Part shown: piece after piece, positions 12,943 to 24,900 of the stretch
Layout of the letters: every line of letters starts with the position of its first letter
How positions within the stretch are numbered: the first letter of the stretch is position 1
Assembly (NCBI GenBank): GCA_016987375.1
Contig: PJRA01000274.1
Location: forward strand, 1,173,916 to 1,237,915
Direction: 5' to 3'
Length of the DNA: 64,000 nucleotides
Origin: Brachionus koreanus
Taxonomy: Eukaryota; Rotifera; Eurotatoria; Ploima; Brachionidae
Notes under the pieces: model-generated
Seen by the model: the letters and a program-made list of their open reading frames with translations, nothing else
What the model was told of the DNA's origin: nothing
Databases searched by the model: none
Made by a program: the position numbers and the translations under genes

Positions 12943-14142
12943 ATGTTTCCTAAAAGCCAACAATTTGAAATTGAAGTCGGATGGGGTAAAATCGCCGGAC
13001 AAATATTCGGCAAGATTGGCACTCCTGAAAAGCCTAACCATCCTATCCTTTGTCTACATGGATTTTTGGATAATTCGAATAGTTTTAGACCATTGGCATC
13101 ATATATAACCAAAAATTCAAGCTATTATATGATATGCATTGATTTGCCTGGCATGGGTCTTAGTTCCAGTATCTCAGATGGTAAGCCTATATGAAAATTA
13201 AAACAATTTTAAAAATTTAACATTTAAAATTTTTTTGAAAAATATTTTTAAATTAAAAATAATTTACTTTAATACAGTATTTACTTAAGGAATTCCATAT
13301 TCAACCAGATTTTTCGTAATGGCTTTAAGAAGAGTTATATTGCATTTCAATTTAGAAAAATTCATATTTTTAACTCACAGTTTTGGATGCTCAATTGCCC
13401 TAGCAGTAAGCTTCTAAAATAAATTTTCAAAATTTACAGTTTATTTTTAGTATTCTGCTTGCTATCCGGAGCAAGTTCTGGGTTTGGGACTGATCGATTT
13501 TGCAATGAAAGAATGCAATATTGAATTGAGAGTAGCTATTTTTTATGCTAATGAATATTTAAAAATTATTTCTTCTATAAGGATAATTTGAGTGAATGTT
13601 GGAGGGAAGGTATTGAAGTTTATTTAAAAGCTGAAAAGAATCTGAAAGACAAGAATAAAAATGGTTCTTTAAAATCAGATTTAACATATGAACATGCTTT
13701 AAAACGACTGTTAGAATCAAATAAGTTCATTGACGAGACAGCAGCAATGATATTGCTCGAGCGAGGACTAGAATACGTTGATGGCTCTCTAAGTTATAGC
13801 CGTGATATAAGATTGGTTACAGGAGTAAGCTTTATTGAATATTTGTTTCAAATAGATTAAATTTAATTCAAGATTTCAATGAGGGAGTATCACTTAGAAT
13901 TTCATGGAGTCTACGATTGCTTGTTCAAGAATTTATCTAGCCCTGTTATGCTTATGTATGCTACTCCTCCTCCTTACGGTCAAAAGCTCTTTGATCAAAT
14001 AATGAAAATAATGGATGAGATTAAAAATAATTCAAAGTCAGAGGTAGAACTTATTCCTGTGGAAGGCACTCACCATTTTCATATGTTAAAACCTCAACAG
14101 ACATCTGAAATAATCTTGAAATTTCTAAATGGAAAAGTATAG
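12943..14142 (+). CDS. SERHL-like alpha/beta hydrolase B
   Basis: Tandem paralogue of the gene ending at 12498. Exons are 12943-13180, 13290-13405, 13451-13531, 13582-13824 and 13873-14142, all phase-consistent, giving 315 aa. It keeps HGFLDNSNSF, the nucleophile elbow THSFG, a likely acid Asp in GLGLIDF, and the catalytic His in GTHHFHM, so it should be active. It ends in NGKV and lacks the SKL peroxisomal signal of copy A. An intron interrupts the codons just after SISDG here, where copy A is uninterrupted. The spacing of 444 bp and the same orientation point to local duplication. The polyadenylation signal is AATAAA at 14151. Confidence 0.82.
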
Positions 14143-16348
14143 TTTTTTACAATAAAATTTTTTCTTCTTTTCAATTTTGTTTTCAAGTTTGAAACAAACA
14201 ACAATTTTTTAGAATCAGCAAGTGATCTTGATTAGATTTAAAAATTGGATGACAAATGAAAAAAATATCAGATCTATTTTTATATTTCTTTCTTAGCTAA
14301 TTTTTTATATTTTTTAAAAATTAAAATAAAATTAGATGTTTTCTGTTTTTTCCTAGTCCAAAAAAGCTTTAATTTTCAAAAATATAATTTTTTTATTGTG
14401 AGATTTTGTGAAATTTAGTATTATAGACAAATAAACCAACAGTACAATATACAGTAGACCATTTTTAGTTTTAAAATTTTGTGCTAAAACTGATCAAAAA
14501 AAATTATGTGGATTCAACAAGATGCAAAATTCATAGTTGCATTAAGAACATTGTGGCTTAACATTACAAATTTAGCGTAATTTAATTTAAAAAATTTGGC
14601 TCTAGAGCATTTTGCAGAGATTTTCATACCAGAATTTAACTATTGATGCAACTTTGTATGCTGCACTATGTTGCATATATGAAAGATCTTTAGAGAAAAA
14701 AAGTTATTAACCATTTTAACATTAATCTCTGTACTATTTATTTTTATTTTGTACCAAATGTCTTAAGACAATTTTATGAATAATTCTTTTTAATGAAACA
14801 AAAAAATTTTAATTAAATAATAAAAAAGCAATTAAAATGATAGTGAAAAATTTAATTTAAGTGCCGGTAAAGCTCAAAAATCTAAATCTTTAGTTTAGTC
14901 ATTCTGTGACCCTGATAATTCCTGATGTCCATCGATCAAAAAAAAACTTTTCTAAAGTTTTGTAAAAAGAGAGAAGTATTTAAATAATCATTTCCTAGAA
15001 AAATCTTTTTAATTGAAAAAATAAAATAATAACAATAATTTTTTTCTATTTGCATTGATTTTTATTTTCAAAAATAGAAAAAAATTATTTTATTCTGTAT
15101 CAGTCTGTTAAATTTCAATTAAAATTTATTTTTATTATCTAATTCTAAAATGTTTTAATTTTAATTTTACCCATTTTTAGAAACTAAGTTAGCAAGATAA
15201 AATCTAAGTTTTTTTCCTGATCTTATAAAAATTATCTATTAATTAAAAACACTAAAAAAAGGCCTTAACGATTTTTTTCCTCTTATTTAAATATTTAATA
15301 ATATTCATAATGTTAATTTTTGGATTTTCACTCCTAAGTGCCCGATATCTTTAATAAATAAGATTTCTATTAATTTGAAAAGCGTTTTTCTTGCTGAAAT
15401 TAGAGAAAATGTTTTTAGAATTAGCGGTGAGAAAATTATGGGACTTCAAATAATGCCAAATATTCAAAGAAATTCAAATTTTTTAAAATCTTGGAAGCTA
15501 AGTTCTCTTTTAAGTCAATCATTATCATGTCAAAAACCTTAAAATATTGGAGGTATTTATTAAAATCTTCCACGCCATTTTGATTTTTGGATAAAAAATT
15601 ATTAAATTAACATGCTTTTTTTAATCGTAATTACGTAGAAAAAATAAAAAAAAATGATCTCTTTATTTCGAGTTTTAAAAAAAATAGCTTTCTTCTTGAT
15701 TTATACTAAATAACAATTAACTTTTAATGAAGGCAAAAATTTTATGTAAGTTATTAACACTAGAAGCACAAAGCATTTTTTCACGTTTTTTTAATTCAAA
15801 AATATTTTTTAAAAAAACTTTAATAATTTAATAGAGCAATATCAATTTTTAAAGAAAATCTTAAAACCTACATAAATTAAAAAAGATATATTCATTTGAA
15901 TAATCTTTTCAAAAAATACGAGGATTTAAAAATTTTCAAAAGAGTCAAAATGACTCCTTTGGTGATTCTAGTGTTAACATATTTTGCTTAAGCTTATCTT
16001 CATGTCACATGAAATTTTTTTCTGCTTAATTACAATTTTTTAGCTATAAAGCAATTAATTTTGAATAAAACCATTATTAAAAAAATCAAAATTTTTTTCT
16101 AATATTTATTAAACTTTTTTGTTGCTGCCGAAATTAATAACAATAATTTTTTTAATATACTTATTTAATTTTCCTTAAATGATATATGTTTAAAAAAAAT
16201 TTACAAATTTTTTAATTTAAAAAACGCTTTCTTAAAATAAAAAAAAAATAAATAAGCGGCTAAATAAAAGCATTTAAAAAAATTTAAGTCAAAATAAAAA
16301 TAAAATAGCTTTAAAAAAATCCAAGTCAAAATAATCATAATGAATTTT
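14143..16348. other. Intergenic region between convergent genes
   Basis: This stretch separates hydrolase B (plus) from the unrecognised membrane protein (minus). Both 3' ends point into it. It contains the second MITE copy (15758-15973) and otherwise only A/T-rich sequence without a gene I can recognise. Confidence 0.5.
15758..15973. mobile_element. piggyBac-like MITE, copy 2
   Basis: This 216 bp element is flanked on both sides by intact TTAA (15754-15757 and 15974-15977). It begins CACTAGAAGCACAAAG and ends with the near-complement CTTTGGTGATTCTAGTG. The interior is A/T-rich and non-coding. It is the best-preserved copy with respect to the target-site duplication. Confidence 0.82.
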
Positions 16349-18499
16349 TTATATTTGAATTTTTAACTGATTTAATTTTGAGCTCGAAACTGAATGTACA
16401 CCAAGACAACTCGAGTTTTTTGTAGTTGAGCTGCTTGTTTGTCTACTCGAGTCGGACAGTCCATTTCCATCACTGTACGCTCGCATTCGTAATTTTCTCG
16501 AATAGTGATTATTTTGGTTAAATTGAATGGAAGCAGAGCCAAAATTTGCAAAGATAGATCCAAAATTATTCGAATGCATCAGCGTTGTGACATGCGATCG
16601 AAACGAGCTACTTTCATTAGACGTTACGATTGAAGTTTGAACTGCTGCGTCACAAAAAATCTTATCTCTAATGGGACTTGTTTTTTCTACTAATATGACA
16701 CTGTCATTTGTCGCTTGAGTTGAATTGAGACTTTTTTTTCGCTTCGATACTGGCTCAATTATCTCCAAAATAGAATTCATCGATTGAAAACCTTTGGCCT
16801 TGAGCAAATTTATATTTTTCAAATAATTTATTTTATCCGGCTTGAACGAAATAGGCAAAATAGACGTCGAACATAATTTTGTCGGCTCGGACAAAAAAAC
16901 ATGGTCGTCATCGAGTTTTTTATGTTCGTAAAAATTTTCTTTTTTTAAACGAATATTTTCACTTACTCTCTGTGACAAAAAGGTAAACGATTTGCACAGG
17001 CGAGTATACTTTTTGCCTTTTCTATTCAAATCTTTATCGATACTAGTAGCTTTTTTTATCTCTTTGCAAATGCTTTTTATCAAACTTCCCTCATTGGAAA
17101 AATCCTTGAGTTTATTGCCCAATTTTTTAAGAGTATTTTCGCGATTTTTTTTCATCGACTCCGAATGATTCAAAGCCTTGATAGTCGATGAACGATGCCT
17201 GATGCTTTCCTTGAGTTTTTTTTTGCTTCTATCAGCATCGTTTATCTCGCTTAAATTCAGAACCATAGAAGAAGAATTTTGATTTATGCAATCACTTTTT
17301 TTCAGCATAGATTCCGATTTCATTTCATTTTTATTAATCAAACTCTTGTCCAAGTCAATTGAGGAGAAAACTGACAATTCTTTAGACAACAGACCAGAAT
17401 ACGATTTGCTCATAGAATTTTTTTTTTTATTTTCAGTAGAATTTAAAACCTCACTTGATTCAATCTTGGAATTGAGCGTAGTATCATCATTATTTGTTAA
17501 AGAAGTCACATTATTTTGTATGGAGTCATCATTTTTATGAGCGTATATTTGATTAAGAGCATTTGATCTAGATTGATTTACCTGAAAGAAACTCTCTGAC
17601 AAATTGGTTCTTAAAATTTGAGCTGTTTGAGTTTTAAGCATATTTTCTTGAATGAGAAATTTTTTCAATTCATACTCGGACATAATTTTAGTTGGCCAAT
17701 CGCTAAAATTATTTGTCTGATTTCTTTTTTCCAATTGTTTTCTCCATTTATTTGGATCTACTCTTGAAATAGAATAAGATCTTCGGATTGAACGCTTTTT
17801 AACAGGCCGAATGATGGTTTTTCTTGCTTTTCTAGCTTCAGGTTCAGCTCCAACTGATCTAAGACGCATATTACCAATGTGATAATAATTTTGAGTCCGA
17901 TTCTCAAAATTATGATTTGCAAATTTGCTTTCATTAAAATAAAATTTATTGTCAAATTTGTCATCTATTGTATTTGGATCATAATCGCTAGAACTTTCAC
18001 TGCTATAATACTGATTTATCTTGTAATTGTTTTGTACAGTTATGATTCCGTTCGGATTTGGATATGCCGGATAAATTTGCTCATAATTGTGAAAGTTGTA
18101 GAATTCTGATGATGGCATCCGATAATAGTTAGCATGATCTTCATAGTTATTGAAGTTGGGCTGGCGCAAATAGACCCCCGGTTGTATTGGAGCATTCTGA
18201 AAGCCTATTCGAGTCATGTATGGAAATTGTTGCTGTCTTTTTCTACGAAATAGAAAGCAACAACAGTTTTTGAATCGGTTTTTGAGATTAAGATTGTTTA
18301 ATGCATAGATAAAAAACAACAATAGCATAAATAGAATAATAAATATAATAGGAAGAAAAACCTCATAATTTGTTTTTGTAGGAGTTTCTGTTTCGTTTAA
18401 TTTTGTTTCTATAATCAATCCATCAAGTAGAGTCTGATTTTCTGTTCGATTCGAATCGATGCTTAGTTGAAGATGACCATTTTGGTCTAAAGTTCCCAT
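16349..18499 (-). CDS. Unrecognised single-pass membrane protein, 716 aa
   Basis: This is one uninterrupted frame of 716 codons. I do not recognise the family. The first 45 residues carry three N-glycosylation sequons (NRT, NQT, NET) and no signal peptide. A strong membrane helix follows (about 46-67), then KNRF and a run of three Cys and basic residues (FLFRRKRQQQF), so the N-terminus is probably outside and the long tail inside. The tail is Ser/Asn/Lys-rich and largely low complexity, with a basic patch (KKRSIRRSYS) and a conserved-looking stretch around WPTKIMSEYELKKFL. It lies directly downstream of the minus-strand cadherin. An acceptor-like AATAAG just before the start (18508-18509) would splice in phase to a strong donor in that cadherin, so this could instead be its last exon (see findings). 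Confidence 0.6.
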   Translation of the reverse strand: MGTLDQNGHLQLSIDSNRTENQTLLDGLIIETKLNETETPTKTNYEVFLPIIFIILFMLLLFFIYALNNLNLKNRFKNCCCFLFRRKRQQQFPYMTRIGFQNAPIQPGVYLRQPNFNNYEDHANYYRMPSSEFYNFHNYEQIYPAYPNPNGIITVQNNYKINQYYSSESSSDYDPNTIDDKFDNKFYFNESKFANHNFENRTQNYYHIGNMRLRSVGAEPEARKARKTIIRPVKKRSIRRSYSISRVDPNKWRKQLEKRNQTNNFSDWPTKIMSEYELKKFLIQENMLKTQTAQILRTNLSESFFQVNQSRSNALNQIYAHKNDDSIQNNVTSLTNNDDTTLNSKIESSEVLNSTENKKKNSMSKSYSGLLSKELSVFSSIDLDKSLINKNEMKSESMLKKSDCINQNSSSMVLNLSEINDADRSKKKLKESIRHRSSTIKALNHSESMKKNRENTLKKLGNKLKDFSNEGSLIKSICKEIKKATSIDKDLNRKGKKYTRLCKSFTFLSQRVSENIRLKKENFYEHKKLDDDHVFLSEPTKLCSTSILPISFKPDKINYLKNINLLKAKGFQSMNSILEIIEPVSKRKKSLNSTQATNDSVILVEKTSPIRDKIFCDAAVQTSIVTSNESSSFRSHVTTLMHSNNFGSIFANFGSASIQFNQNNHYSRKLRMRAYSDGNGLSDSSRQTSSSTTKNSSCLGVHSVSSSKLNQLKIQI

Positions 18500-18904
18500 T
18501 ATTGTAACTTATTCTTTTAAATTTCATAAAAATATTATTTTTAGAGTTATTTTGAAAAAAAAATTATTATTTCATTTTTAATTTAGTTTTTTAAAATTGT
18601 AAATTCAACATTTTTTGACTGGTATGATTTATTTTTTTCAAATTTTTTAAATTAGTTTACAAAGATTGTGTCAAACTAATATTAAGCAGTTTCCACTTTT
18701 ATTTTACTCCAGATTATTTTTTAAATTTTTTTAAACAGATTTTATATTCATTAAATGATTATAATTATTAGTATCATGTTTAGTATTTTTTATTGATAAA
18801 AATTAAAATTTAAAAAAACATCACATTTAAAAAATTGAATATTTTTTTTATTAAATTTGATATTACTCATCAATCAAAAAATCTAAAACGAAAAATTAAA
18901 ATTT

Positions 18905-21900
18905 TTAAAATAAATTATTTTTACTAATCTTACTGTTTGAATTAGCGTCAAATGAATCTGAGTCACTGGTTAAAGCTAGCATACTTTGTCTTAAGAATGA
19001 GGCCCAGCAAATCTCAAGTAAGCAGATGGACAAAATACTTATTAATAGTATTAAGCTTGAAAGAACAAACATTCCGATTGAGAATGAATTTAAACTCCAC
19101 AAACCATTTTCTTGGTAAAATTTGTCGTCTAGTATTAAATCTTGTTCTTCAGTACATTTCTTAATAAAAAATCGACATTATTTTTGTTCTATTTTAATTT
19201 TGATTAATACTACTTCAAAATTTGAAATTGAATACGTTTTCAAATATTTTTTCAAAGAATCAGAGCTAAATAGAACACTTTGTGATTCTTCAAAATCTAA
19301 AATTTTTTTCTCATCTTTTTTTATGAGAAAAAAGCAAGCATTAAGCCTAAAAAATTCTAAATTTTATATTTCATTTTAATAATTAAGTTTTTTTTACCAA
19401 AAATCTGACGATGTCTGAAATGAAATGAAATAGCTCAAGTACTCAAATCTTAAGGTATCATTTGACTCTCTAGCTAAAATTCTATTTATATCATCTTTAA
19501 AAAAACCAAGACTGAAACTTGGACTCATGAAAATTTCTGAAAAAACAAATCGACTTTTATAATTCGATTCCACTATAAAAACATAAACTTTAGTTGATGT
19601 TCTAATATTTAAAAATGTAGCCATTATACTGAGCACAAAGTAATTTCTAACAAAAGTTTGATAATTGGACGAATTAGTTGAAATGATGCCTATTAATATT
19701 TAAATTCAATTTAAAAAAAAAATTCTATCTTTAAAGTTGTTTAAAAGCTTTTATTTATATTAAGTTCCCAAATTAAAATTTAGAAATAACATTAAATTTT
19801 TTTTTAGATTATTGATGTATCATTTTATGTTCAAAAAACTCATGGTTGCGAATACAATTCATTTAAAAAAAATATTTCTTACAAATATAGAAACATTTTT
19901 ACGGCTTTAAAACAACTTTAAAAATAACAAATGGTTTGAGAATGAGGCTGAAAAAAACATAATAATTTTTTATTAAAAAAATGCAGTAACATTTTTTTCC
20001 TTTTTTTTCAAATTTTAATAAAAAAAATTTTTTTTAGCTATTTATATTTTTGCCATTTATATATTGAATTAAATTTGTTAAAAAATCATCAAAAAGTTTC
20101 CAATTAATAAATTGAAATTTTTTTCCATGTTTTTTTCATTCTCACAGATATTTAATTTAAAAATAACCTGTTTTTCTATTCAAAATAAAAAGCTCGCAAA
20201 ATTGAGTGTCAACAAAAATAAGAGAATCGGACACTAAATTGCATCCCACAAGATCATATATAGGCTCGGCTATGCTCGACTCAGCTATGACTTGACCAAT
20301 TTTTTTATTTAAGTAAACAACAGGATCCAGAGCTAATTTAAAATTTTTTTTTAGAATTTAAATATTTAATGATATTTATGAATGACATTTCATACCAATA
20401 TATTTGGAATAATGTTGAGAAAACTTGGCAATTGTTTGGTTAACTTTAAGTATTTTAACATTAACAAAAAGAAGAGCTCTATTGGAAATGGATGGATCAT
20501 TAAAACTTAAAGAGCTAATTGATGTGTCTGTAACAAAAATAAAAAGCTTGTAAATATCAGTTAGTTTGGAATTTAATTTTTGAATTGGTTGTAACCAAAA
20601 ATTTCCAGTTGAATTCACATTGAAAGCTTCCGAAATGTTGTTTGTCTCTTTAAAAAAAATTCAAATTAAAAAAAAATTATCAAAAAATTTTTTACCTTTA
20701 TCAAAGACATAAAAATAAAATTTCTCATTTGGTATATATACCAAATTATTCAAATCTAGAATAGACTGGTATAATGAGACATTTTCATAAATGCTTAAAC
20801 TAATAGGTCCACTCGTTTGATCGCGCTCAAAACGAGGTAAATTATCCACCAGCGATTTAACTCTTATATCAATTGTTATAAAATTTTGCTCAAAATTCTG
20901 ATTGCAAGCTTTTATAAACAGCTTAAATAAATAATTTTAATTGAATAAAAAATAAATTTAAAAACAAAAAAATTACCAAATAATTTTTTTTTCTAAAATC
21001 AATATAATCCGGAAATGGGTAAATAATTCGCAATGATCTATTGTCCAAATAAAAAGGTATATTATTTTTGTTGAGAATAGAAATGTTTATCATTTGATTG
21101 TGATCGTCTTTTACATCAAAATCCAATATTGAAGTATTGTTCAAAATTCCGATAAGTGAAGGGTCTAAATCCAGAACATAGCCGGCTCTGTTGGGAAATT
21201 CAAAAATAGGATATTTCGATTGAATCAAATCGGAATGAATGCTAGCATGAATTAGAACACGTGTTAATATTTTTTGTGAATCAGATATCCATATTTCAAA
21301 ATTAATTTTAGAAGTATCAAATAATATTGGAGGATTTTTTACCAGAAGTTGAATTTGGCCAAATAATTGCAAATTTTTTACATAAAAATATTTGTCTATT
21401 AGTTGATTTGATTTTTGGCCTATAGAAATTTCCAGAGGCTGATTTGATTTCCATTTATATTTAATATTCAAAATAATAGAGTTGTTTGATATGTTTTGAT
21501 GCAATTTAATTGTATATTTCTCTTTATCCAAAGTAGGAACATCTGATAATGACGATTTAATAAAAATTTTCAATTGACGCTGATCTTCTCGTATGAATCT
21601 ATCTTTAGTTATATTCAATTCACTTTTAGCGTTGATTATTAGAACATATTCGCTCCTGTTTGAAACATCTATTTTAGGACTTGATAAATAAGTATGTCCC
21701 TAAAATAGATTAATTTGCTAAGATATTGATTATATTTTATTTAAAAATTACTGTTTTATTGTTTATTAAGAATAAATTTTTTGATTGATCATCTTCTATA
21801 TAATCAAGTGAATATTCTACTTTGCCACATGAAACATGTTTGCTCAAATCATATCGAGAAAAACACCTTGTTTTGGCTTTATAAATGGAACTATAATAAA

Positions 21901-24900
21901 ATTTGTCTTCAAACAATGTTATGTTGTCAAATAGCTATTGTAATAAATGAATTTCTGTTTAATTTTAATTTTTTTAAAATTATTTCAGTATTTACTTACA
22001 AATTTAGAATCTAAATATAAGTTTGAAAAAAAATTGGCAAAAAAAAAAGACAAATCAATGATTACAGTGGCATACGAGATAAATCCATTATTCGATGTAG
22101 CTGAAATAGTCATTTCAACTTTATTGACAAATGGAAGTCTATTTAGACTTATAACACCAGTCAAACTATCAATTCTAAAATATCTATTTAGTGATTTTGG
22201 ATATGACCTTTCTGAAACAATCGAATATTTCTCAATTAATTGAAAAGTTTTTGGATCATAAGCAGTGACTGTGGTAATATAAGAACCAGGGTGGACATAT
22301 TCAGACAAATATGTTATATTTATATAATTTTGAATAAATATCGGGGGTTTTGAAGTCATATCTTTAATTAAAATGAGCTTAAATGGTACTTAAAAGAAAA
22401 ACTATTTATCTTTTTTTACAAATTTGAAATTTTTACTTGAAACAGAATTATCATCTTGTTGCACAAAGATTGTAAATGAAGCATCACAAAAGTCTTGTCT
22501 ATTCAAATTTTTAAAAGACAAAATTCTTCCAGTTGATGAATCAATTCCAATGCTTGGTTCATAGTTTATTTCAAAACCTTCACAATTATATATTTTATGA
22601 GCCGAAGATATATCAAATGTAATTTTAGAATTTTTTGATAGATTTTCAGTTGAACAGTTGATTTGGGTGATAAAATTTTGGCTGGAAAAAGCTAAAAAAT
22701 TATTCATAAAAATTATTTTAAAATTTGAAAAATTTTTCCTATCACTGACTATCAGGATCTATTCTGGCAATTACATTATCTTGACTGCATTTCAATAAGC
22801 TTTTGAATTCTTTAACAATTGATATTATTACTTCAGTCGTTGAATTTAGTCCATTTGATTGATCCCTGGCCTCTACCTACATGACAAAATAAATAAATAA
22901 AAAATAAAATTAATTTTATAAGTTATACTGTTAATTTATATATTTTATTTTCTAGATTAGCATTATCTAAAAGAAAAACAAAGCCTTGAAAAGTATCGAT
23001 GCTAAAAATTCTTTGATTTTCATTTATTAATGTGTATTCAATAGGTGAGTTATTATTAGGATTCATAGATATTGCTTCAATTTTTATTAATGGCACTGAT
23101 TTTTTTGCTTGTTCCTTCTCAATTTGAATTTTATAATTTCGTAAAAAAATTGGCCTTTGATCATTTATGTATGTATAATCAAAAGACTTGAGATAAATAA
23201 TAGCCATGCACTTAATCGACGAAAAGAAAACAGTGTCATCTAAATCATCTAGATCTTGAACTTGATATGCTTGAATATGTAAAACAACTCTTTTATATTT
23301 AGAAACTTTATTTGAAAATTGATTTAAAAATTTTAAATTACCTGGAGTATCTATTTAAAATAGTTGAATTAATTGGCGACTTTAGAAAAATTCTTCCACT
23401 CGTAGAATTGATATTCAATTCGTTCAATCTGGGAACTGACTCATAAATAGTGTATTTGAGCTTAAAAGCTGAATTGATTGAAATATAAAGTTCTGGTTGA
23501 AGAGTCTTAAAGTCAATTAAACTTAATTCTGCTCTTGAGTAAAAATTTGAACAAAAAAAATTTGATTTATCCACAGTTCCAAAGTTGGATATATTTAAGT
23601 ATAAAACTAGATGAGTTAAGTTGCTGAGGCCTCCTTGATCGTAAGCAATGACTGTAATATTATAAAGTCGGTGGGGATCTTTTTTAAAATCAAACTTTTT
23701 AAAAAGTCTTAATTGACCATGTGAATCAATTGTAAATTTATGCTGATGAGCTCCGATTAAATTGTACACCAAACCATTCTGTTTATCATTGGAATCTTGA
23801 TCATTTGCTTTCAATGTAGTGATATAATCACCAGGGTTCAAATTTTCTGGATCATTTAGAATTTTAGTGACTATTAAGTTTTCAAAATATGGACTAAACT
23901 CATTATAGTCCTTAATAAATATTCTAACATTTGCAAAACTAAATAAAGATATATTTGAGCGTGAAATTGCTTTTATCTAAAAAAACAAAAAGTAAATGTT
24001 TTAAATTTTTTCCTAAAATATTACTCTAAGGTAAAAAATCGTTAATCCAGTCTCATGATCTAAATTTTTATTTTGTTTAAGTTTAAGACAACTAATTAAG
24101 GCTCCCATTCCATTATGTGGTTCAAGATCAAATATGTTGTTTTCATCCAAAACTTCAAGATAAAAACCTGAGTAAAATGTTGATAAAGGTTCATCTTCAA
24201 ACACTGTCACTGAAGCATTACGAATTACAGTATTTGGAGCGATATTTTCATAAATATAAAATGTATACTCTTGGAATTCAAATACAGGTGCTTTGCGAGC
24301 TGTTTGAGGATAATCGAAAACTACTGTTATTTCAGCTGATGTTAGAATGATATGATTGTCGATTATCTGGTAAAAAGTGATATTCATTTTATAGCTTGTT
24401 CTTAAATTAACTAAATTTTTAAGCTCAATATTTTGATAACATATTTTATTTGAACACCAAAATCTAGCTAGTTCAAAATAATCATTTGGGTCCGATAGTT
24501 TAAAGCTAATGTTTTGAGTTTTTTCTAAGTTAACATTAATAACTTTAGTTTCAAATGTGTTATTGGACTTTATTTAAAAAAATCAAAAATTGAAATAATT
24601 AGATTTTTAAATTTACCAAATTGTCATATGATACTATATATAGATAATTTGACAGTGAAAATTTTGGCTCAAGCTCTTGATTAATTTCTACAATCAAATA
24701 AGTAGTGACTTTTTTCATTAAAATCTTTTTTTTTTAAATTAATCATTTCTTTTTAAATTTAAATTTTTTATTTACTTCAGCTGTAATAGATACGACAAAA
24801 TTTTTTTTGATAAAATAGTCTAATTTTTTGGTCAAAGTAACAATACATTGATAAAAGCCAGAATGCTTTATTCGAAAATCAATTTTAAAGTAATTGCATG

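Noticed and set aside
14400..14700. GCAAC/TTGCAT-rich stretch as another MITE
   Set aside because: Short matching words occur on both strands, but no continuous inverted ends or target duplication could be aligned.
17286..18109. Plus-strand frames opposite the 716 aa gene
   Set aside because: Shadows of the minus-strand coding sequence, with hydrophobic runs due to antisense A/T-rich codons.
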